In this document: in pieces, positions 58,217 to 64,000 of the stretch | How the letters are laid out: every line of letters starts with the position of its first letter | Numbering within the stretch: the first letter of the stretch is position 1 | Source: Mesocentrotus franciscanus | Taxonomy: Eukaryota; Echinodermata; Echinoidea; Camarodonta; Strongylocentrotidae | Length of the DNA stretch: 64,000 bases | Direction of reading: 5' to 3' | NCBI GenBank assembly: GCA_037976565.1 | Contig: CP137685.1 | Span: 17,581,980 to 17,645,979 of the forward strand | The notes under the pieces: model-generated | Told to the model about the DNA's origin: nothing | What the model saw: the letters and a program-made list of their open reading frames with translations, nothing else | Databases searched by the model: none | Program-made: the position numbers and the translations under genes

Positions 58217-58753
58217 TTAAAGGTACTATGTCCCATTTGCAGGCCAAAAAATGAAAAGGTTAAATTCCAACGGCATTTGAAAGATAATACTAATTCAGAA
58301 CTTCCCTAAAAAAAAGTGGGCTTGAAAATGTCTTTAAGTGGGAAAATAACGACTATTAGTTGTCGAATCGACTTAGGAGCTATAGAGCCAGTAAGTAATA
58401 GTCTGATTTTTCAGACCATTGTACCGAATGGTCGTACGTTTTATGCTGCGCAAAGATTCAATCAGTTTAATTTTGGCCATTACAAGAAGTGGGTTATTGA
58501 TGTAGACAAATGCTCATGTACCCTTTACAGCTCATTTTATGTATGTTATTACCAAAGATGAAAAAGCCAGTCAGTCACTCAATAGTGTCTGACAGTGAAG
58601 TCTAGCAAGTAAACGGGTTTCCTTGCATAATTTGAATATTAGGACACTGCTAACGTTTAAATTTCACAGATAGGACATACATGACATATTCATAATTCCT
58701 GCAAAGTTCTACAGAATTTGATGTTGGCTGCAAAAGGGACATAGTATCTTTAA
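58217..58753. mobile_element. TTAA-flanked inverted-repeat element, fourth member (537 bp)
   Basis: It begins TTAAAGGTACTATGTCCC and ends GGGACATAGTATCTTTAA. The first and last 18 bp are inverted with one mismatch, and the inverted repeat continues inward (TTTGCAGGCC against GGCTGCAAA). TTAA is present at both ends. No transposase frame; an 81-codon frame inside has no recognisable domain. Confidence 0.85.
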
Positions 58754-61486
58754 CCAGTGTTTACATTGAAACTATATTTACTTTTGTTTTGTCTGTAAAC
58801 TGGGTTACAAAATGAGGATGTATACAATGTACCACTTTCTTTAAATATATGGCATGTAATTAACTGCCAAAGACAATTGTACTCAACATTATTTTCTATA
58901 ATTACAATACACACTTGGAAATTCAGAGAAGCTGGTTTGAAAGTTCTGGTGATTAAATTCCGGTAATTAGATTTAATTGTTTTCTTTTCACATCCAGTTT
59001 CCCATCACCTTACTCAATGGCTCTTGAATTTAAAGATATCAAGACGGCATTAAGTGCATTTACAATCCCAGCTTACATCACACACAAGTGTGATAATTGC
59101 TACTAGTTCAGTGTCATCGCGACACGGGGTTCCAATCATTGGGGGCAATGGTGATATGGGGTCTGGGAAGCACGGGTTTCTCTAGATGGATGCATATGCA
59201 ATAGAACAAGGTAATTGGGTAAGATGAGGGTATTGAAGGGAGTCCTATTATCTTCTTTTAACGTTGCCCCTATCTCTCTCTCTCTCTCCGTCTTCCCTTT
59301 ATTTCGTTCGCCATCCCGGTCCACCGTACCCTCCCCCTCTATACACCCCTGTCTACGTTGCATCTGCGGTTCGAGTAAATTTGTGCTTTGATTAGTATGC
59401 TTGCATTCAAGGATTGTGATGTGGAGAGGAGGTCTCGTTAAACGAAACCTGACGCCTCCGAGCAAAGAGTTGAATACATTTGCAACGAGTTGGGCATTGA
59501 GTGGCAGCCAATTACATAGCTGTCACATGATTATTTCATTACTCATACCTCTCCCCTCGTAAGATTCCAAAATACATACGGCAGGTGCATCTGTTAAAGT
59601 TCAAGTTCGAATGTGATATGAATCTGTCCGATGTTAAATATAAAAGGGGTCAATGAACTAGAAATTGGTAGTGTATGGATGTCAGTATAGCAATGGTGAA
59701 GTTAAAACAATGTTATTTTCAGAACATTCTACGCCCCAAAAGAACAACTGCCTTCTTCGCTACTGACTAATAACTGGACAGCACGACACGCATGATCTTG
59801 GATTCAGTTTTCTGTTCCGACACGCTACATCTACATCCAAAGAATTATTAAAAGAATATTAACAATTTAATATAACATTTTCGTTGTTCTTGTTATTGCT
59901 GCCGTTGTACTAGGTAAATTACAGAGGACACCACAATGTGTGTTTCAACGATCACAACTTTGAAAACCGCTTGAACAACATCATCCATCATCAATTTTCT
60001 TCAAACAACTACCAACTTGTTTCTCTAAGTCGTTTGATGTTTTTGAACCAAACTTCATGTCATGGTGGACGTTTCCTGTAATAGTGTTTTGTTTTATTAT
60101 CGTATCATTGTGCACTGTTTGATTCTATGGTTAGTGATAGTCAAAACTTTACTAAAGGTCGAATACTATATGCAAAATAATGTGCATCCGTGAGACTCAG
60201 TTGCCTTTGAAACCATCACCAACTTCCTTTGTTTTCATCTGACAGGTTCAGGATAGGACATACCAATTGTTTTTTTATGACAGTGCAAACACTTTACCAC
60301 ACATTGCTTCGCAAAACACACCGGGCACAATGGGTTTTTGGACACAGAAACATATAGAAAAAAGTACTATTACAGCTTGGTTGGGTCCCTGTAGTCATTT
60401 TCACATGTCCCTTCCCACGCACCAGTTGCCCTAAGAAATTTAAGATCGTGGTTAGCTTTTCATCTAACAAATTGGACGGCGCTAGTTATTCTCAGTCTTT
60501 AAAAAATAAAAAAATAAAAATTTATCCTGGACCACTGGAACATTGTTTTTTCTAGTGTATTTCGCTTAAGCTGGTCCAAATGATCAGATCATAAGGTGAT
60601 GAGATGTTGAACAGAATATAAAAGGGGTAGACCAAAAATGTCATTCATAGTCGTGTCAATAAGTCTTTTTGTTTGTTTCCTTCCCTCCTCCTACTCCTCT
60701 TTATCCTTCTTCTTCTTCTCATTCTTCTCCTTCTTGTTCTTCTTTATTTTTTCTTCTTGGCGAAAGTGTATTGTTTCTCCAAGTGTTCTTTTAAATGGGC
60801 CACCTGCATGACTAGCAAACTTTGCTTAGCCCACATTGTTTCGCAGACTCACGGGGCGCGGAGGGCGAAATGAAGGGGTGCTATACCCATTGAAGACCAT
60901 GCGTGCAATCAATACGCAATCGGTGATAACACAATTAAAATGATTCGATCAATGAAAATGTATCTCCAGGGACTGGTTTCGAAACGTTGGAAGGTTTTTC
61001 CTTGCGCATGCGTCTCTTTACCCCCGCTATTAGCATGCTATGATATACGGCTGGGGAATTCGAATTACTCCGACTCCTGCATACCTTTATTGGAACAAAA
61101 AAGTTTTGTTTTGTACATCTAAAAATACTTTGGAAACAATTTCAAATACACATACATTTAGTTTCAATTTCATTAAATGTCTACATGGAAAATTCTAAAC
61201 AAACATTAAATAAATAAGTAAAATTCCAAAAACCAAAATAGAGATTATATATTGTCAGTGCATTTCAGCTAACTTAATTAAATAAATTCATGTAGCTCGA
61301 TACCTCCTCCCTAAGTCTTTTCAACTCCTTCTCTTTCTTCTCTTAACTACGTTTTATATATTTTTAGATTAAATTTGATTGTCATCTTTAAATTGATTCT
61401 TTAAATTTTTTAAAATTAGCGCACTTTAAATCTTATATATTAAACGATTTCCTGCCAATGTATGTAACTTTATTATCCTCTCTCTG
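58754..61486. other. No supported gene
   Basis: Contains a CT run near 59275-59288, TTC/CTT runs near 60690-60760 and TGCGCATGCG near 61003. No coding exon recognised. Confidence 0.4.
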
Positions 61487-61618
61487 TCTCGGGGGTCTCT
61501 CTCTCTCTCTCTCTGTGTCTCGGGGGTCTCTCTCTCTCTCTCTCTCTCTGTCTCGGGGGTCTCTCTCTCTCTCTCTCTCTGTCTCGGGGGTCTCTCTCTC
61601 TCTCTCTCTGTCTCGGGG

Positions 61619-61652
<34 letters not shown>
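61478..61652. repeat. Minisatellite TGTCTCGGGGG-(TC)n, five units
   Basis: TCTCGGGGGTCTCTC recurs near 61486, 61519, 61551, 61583 and 61611 with CT runs of varying length between (period about 28-33 bp). It is followed by (CA)n at 61641-61652. Repetitive Arg/Glu/Thr-Pro frames on the minus strand are artefacts. Confidence 0.95.
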
Positions 61653-62785
61653 TGTTCTCTGTTGGGGGGGTAAATCTGATTCTAGATGTTATAGTAATTG
61701 TGTGGGAAAGTTAAGAAATGATTATGCAAACGGAGTTGGGATAGAGAATACATTTTACACCATTATAATTTGTATTCACAATATTATAACCCAGCCATCG
61801 TGATATATGAAGAAACCATTCAGAGATGCGCATGAAATGAATGAAAAAATAGCAATTAGCATTTTTCAAAAACACTCATAAATAAGTCCAAAACTTTAGT
61901 TGATAATTCCCCCTTACTGCCTGCTGTACATGTATACAGTTTATCAGAAAGTACTCTGAAACCTGAAGACATAATATTCTTAATATTAGGGACCCTTGGC
62001 GTCTGACTGAAACGCCCCCTCTCTCCCCCTCCACCCCCCTCCTCCCCGCCCTCTCCGAAAAAAATGGAACTACGTGCACTGCAAAGATGCATATTGCAAT
62101 ATCATCATTTTGGCTTGTAGCTCTTTGCTGTCAAGTTGCTTATTACTCCAGGTATTCCTTAAGATGACATGAACCAGACAACACGCCGGACAGGGTAATT
62201 TAATCAAAAGTTTTTCTTGCGATGGGCTACAGTCGATTGCATTCTGTAGTCTCTTCCTCAATATATCACCCAACCCTTGTTCAGACTACCCAAATTCATC
62301 GATAAGGATTTTTTTTAAATTCTAATCTGAACGGTAAATAAGGAAACGCATGTTTGAGCATCGTTTCGAATAATAACTCGAAGAAGAATCAGGGTCTCAT
62401 GTTAGTCTAAACGTCGTATCGTACGAAAATCGTAAATCTGGATGGGGCTTATTGTGAACCCGCACTAATGACTAGCCAGCTTTCATTTCAACTGGCCTCT
62501 TCAAAACTAGTTTATTTATACAACGTTTCCTTTGTGGTTGTTTTCTTGTCTTCTTCATACGAAGTGTCTTTATACGGATGCAGTATAAATTTGCCCGAGT
62601 CAGAACACGGTATTACTGTTCGTGCTTTGGGCATGGCCCTGCTGGTATCGGTCTTATGAAATGGAGCGGACACGGGATTAGCAAACGAGGTAGGATGAAA
62701 TATCATCTTGATCAGATGAGCAAATATATATTGTAGGGAAGGGTGGGTAAGTCATGAGATTGGTTGAAAGAGGTTGGACGGGGAT
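61653..62785. other. No supported gene
   Basis: C-rich run near 62011-62055. No gene recognised. Confidence 0.4.
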
Positions 62786-62787
62786 GA

Positions 62788-62803
62788 GAGAGGGGGAGGG
62801 AGG

Positions 62804-62891
<88 letters not shown>

Positions 62892-62898
62892 GAGGAGG
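62788..62898. repeat. (GA)n microsatellite
   Basis: About 100 bp of GA with a few AAAG interruptions, ending in (GAG)n. Confidence 0.95.
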
Positions 62899-63450
62899 CA
62901 TGAGCTATGACGAGAGCCAAACAAACAAAAACATAATATAATATAAGGTTCAGATGCACCCTCTTGCACTTTAAACGGTAAAGTAATCCCTTAACATATA
63001 AATCTATATCAATACATATTTATCTTGATCACATGAACAAAACGATATTTTAGGAAGGGTGGATAGGTAGTACAGGAAGAGAAATCATGAGGTGTTTTGA
63101 ATGGGGAGGGGTGACGGGGACGAAACAATGAAGAGAGAAGAGGGGAAGAGGGGTTGCGATGGAGACTAGAAGATGTCGAAAGTGCACAGTGATACATAAA
63201 GAGTTCAAATGCAGTATGATGTACAGCGGCATGATAGCAGTCTCATATGGATAGAGCTCAAGATTATTGAATATTATCTATATAAGGCTTCCAAGTGGTA
63301 CAATAAATCAGTGTATTTAATATCTTAAGCGCAGTACCTGGATGAAAGATCAATATTGTTTTCGTATTGCTCTGTCATCCGGGAATTTTAACTGTCGATA
63401 CAATATTGCTTGATTATTTCGCTAGTCAGCCTGATATAGATAATAATAAT
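62899..63450. other. Unique DNA, no gene seen
   Basis: A further small inverted pair, GATCAATATTG and CAATATTGCTTGAT, lies at 63348 and 63400. Confidence 0.4.
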
Positions 63451-63549
63451 AATATTGTATAGCTTTGTTTTCGTGTGATACAAGAAATCAATATATTGCT
63501 CTCGCTATGACAATATATTCTTGTATCACACTCAAAGCCATCCAATATT
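63451..63549. repeat. 99-nt imperfect hairpin
   Basis: The left arm (63451-63498) begins AATATTGTATAGCTTTG and ends AATATATTG. The right arm (63511-63549) begins CAATATATT and ends AATATT. The core GTGTGATACAAGA is perfectly complementary to TCTTGTATCACAC. The loop is 12 nt. Small bulges occur on the left arm. Length and shape would also suit a hairpin RNA precursor, but a small MITE is the more economical reading. Confidence 0.85.
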
Positions 63550-64000
63550 ATATAAATACATGCATAAAGAGGCTCGAAATATAATACAAGGTTATCCTAT
63601 TTACTTATAAGCATGACGCGAAAGGGATGTTGCAACTAAACGACTGGAGATAGATAGAACATGTAGAAAGGGAGGGGTAAAGTCGACTAATACAGACATT
63701 AGAGTCACGAAAGAGTCACTTAATAAAATGTGATTTATTTTTAAAACATATAATATAATTTGAATACAAATTACAATTTTTTATAGGTGTACATCCCACC
63801 CCAACCTACCGCGTTCTTTCACATTTGAAAAGCCTTAAAGATCATCACTGCATAGCTATCTGTTAAATATCCTTAAGTTTGAGGTAATGACTCAAATATT
63901 AACTGGAAAATGTCTCTGCAATGCATTGCACCATCTCGAAATACATGCATTGTAGAGGCAGACGGTGGAAGATAGAAAATACTGATACATGTAATTGCTG
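63550..64000. other. Unique DNA, no gene seen
   Basis: AT-rich, nothing recognised up to the window end. Confidence 0.4.

Overview
The window is eukaryotic, gene-poor, AT-rich animal DNA and is dominated by repeats. It is most likely from an echinoderm, probably a sea urchin. That inference rests on very abundant (CT)n/(GA)n microsatellites, tRNA-derived SINE pieces ending in ATT or CAA repeats, many small inverted-repeat DNA elements, and a tachykinin-receptor-like GPCR exon that is clearly metazoan but not vertebrate. No species can be fixed from the sequence alone. There are no bacterial operons, no CRISPR array and no intact viral or transposase gene.

The one confident protein-coding feature is a large exon at 35425-36047 (+). 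It encodes the N-terminus through transmembrane helix 4 and extracellular loop 2 of a rhodopsin-family receptor of tachykinin (NK) type, and it ends at a good GTGAGT splice donor. The later exons (helices 5-7) could not be found downstream. About 1.1 kb upstream on the same strand, a strong splice acceptor opens a 26-codon terminal exon (34249-34330), possibly the tail of an adjacent gene. Weaker candidate terminal exons lie at 43619-43690 (-) and 51143-51396 (+).

Layout. 0-5 kb: CT tracts, two adjacent small inverted-repeat elements (2.4-2.75 kb) and a 540-bp TTC tract. 6-12 kb: a hAT-type MITE with an 8-bp target duplication, two copies of a TTAA-flanked element, and a decayed LINE carrying endonuclease and linker remnants. 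14-21 kb: a foldback element, a TA-flanked inverted-repeat element, a pogo/Tigger-like MITE, a 0.2-0.3 kb tandem duplication and a degenerate ~150-bp tandem array. 21-27 kb: microsatellites, including a 500-bp AATAAG-type hexamer tract. 28-32 kb: a complex array of ~0.4-kb units lying inside a pair of piggyBac-like termini (TTAACCCGTTC...GAACGGGTTAA). 32-38 kb: a third TTAA element, the GPCR exon and three SINEs. 38-64 kb: mostly unique AT-rich sequence, with a CpG-rich inverted-repeat element, a pair of diverged 0.35-kb direct repeats, hAT-like ends, a tRNA-like cloverleaf, a fourth TTAA element, minisatellites and a 99-nt hairpin.

The main theme is DNA transposition. At least five elements flanked by TTAA (one end mutated), plus TA-flanked and 8-bp-duplication elements, have seeded the region, while microsatellites have expanded inside and around them. 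The genes do not form a functional cluster beyond the possible tandem receptor arrangement near 34-36 kb.
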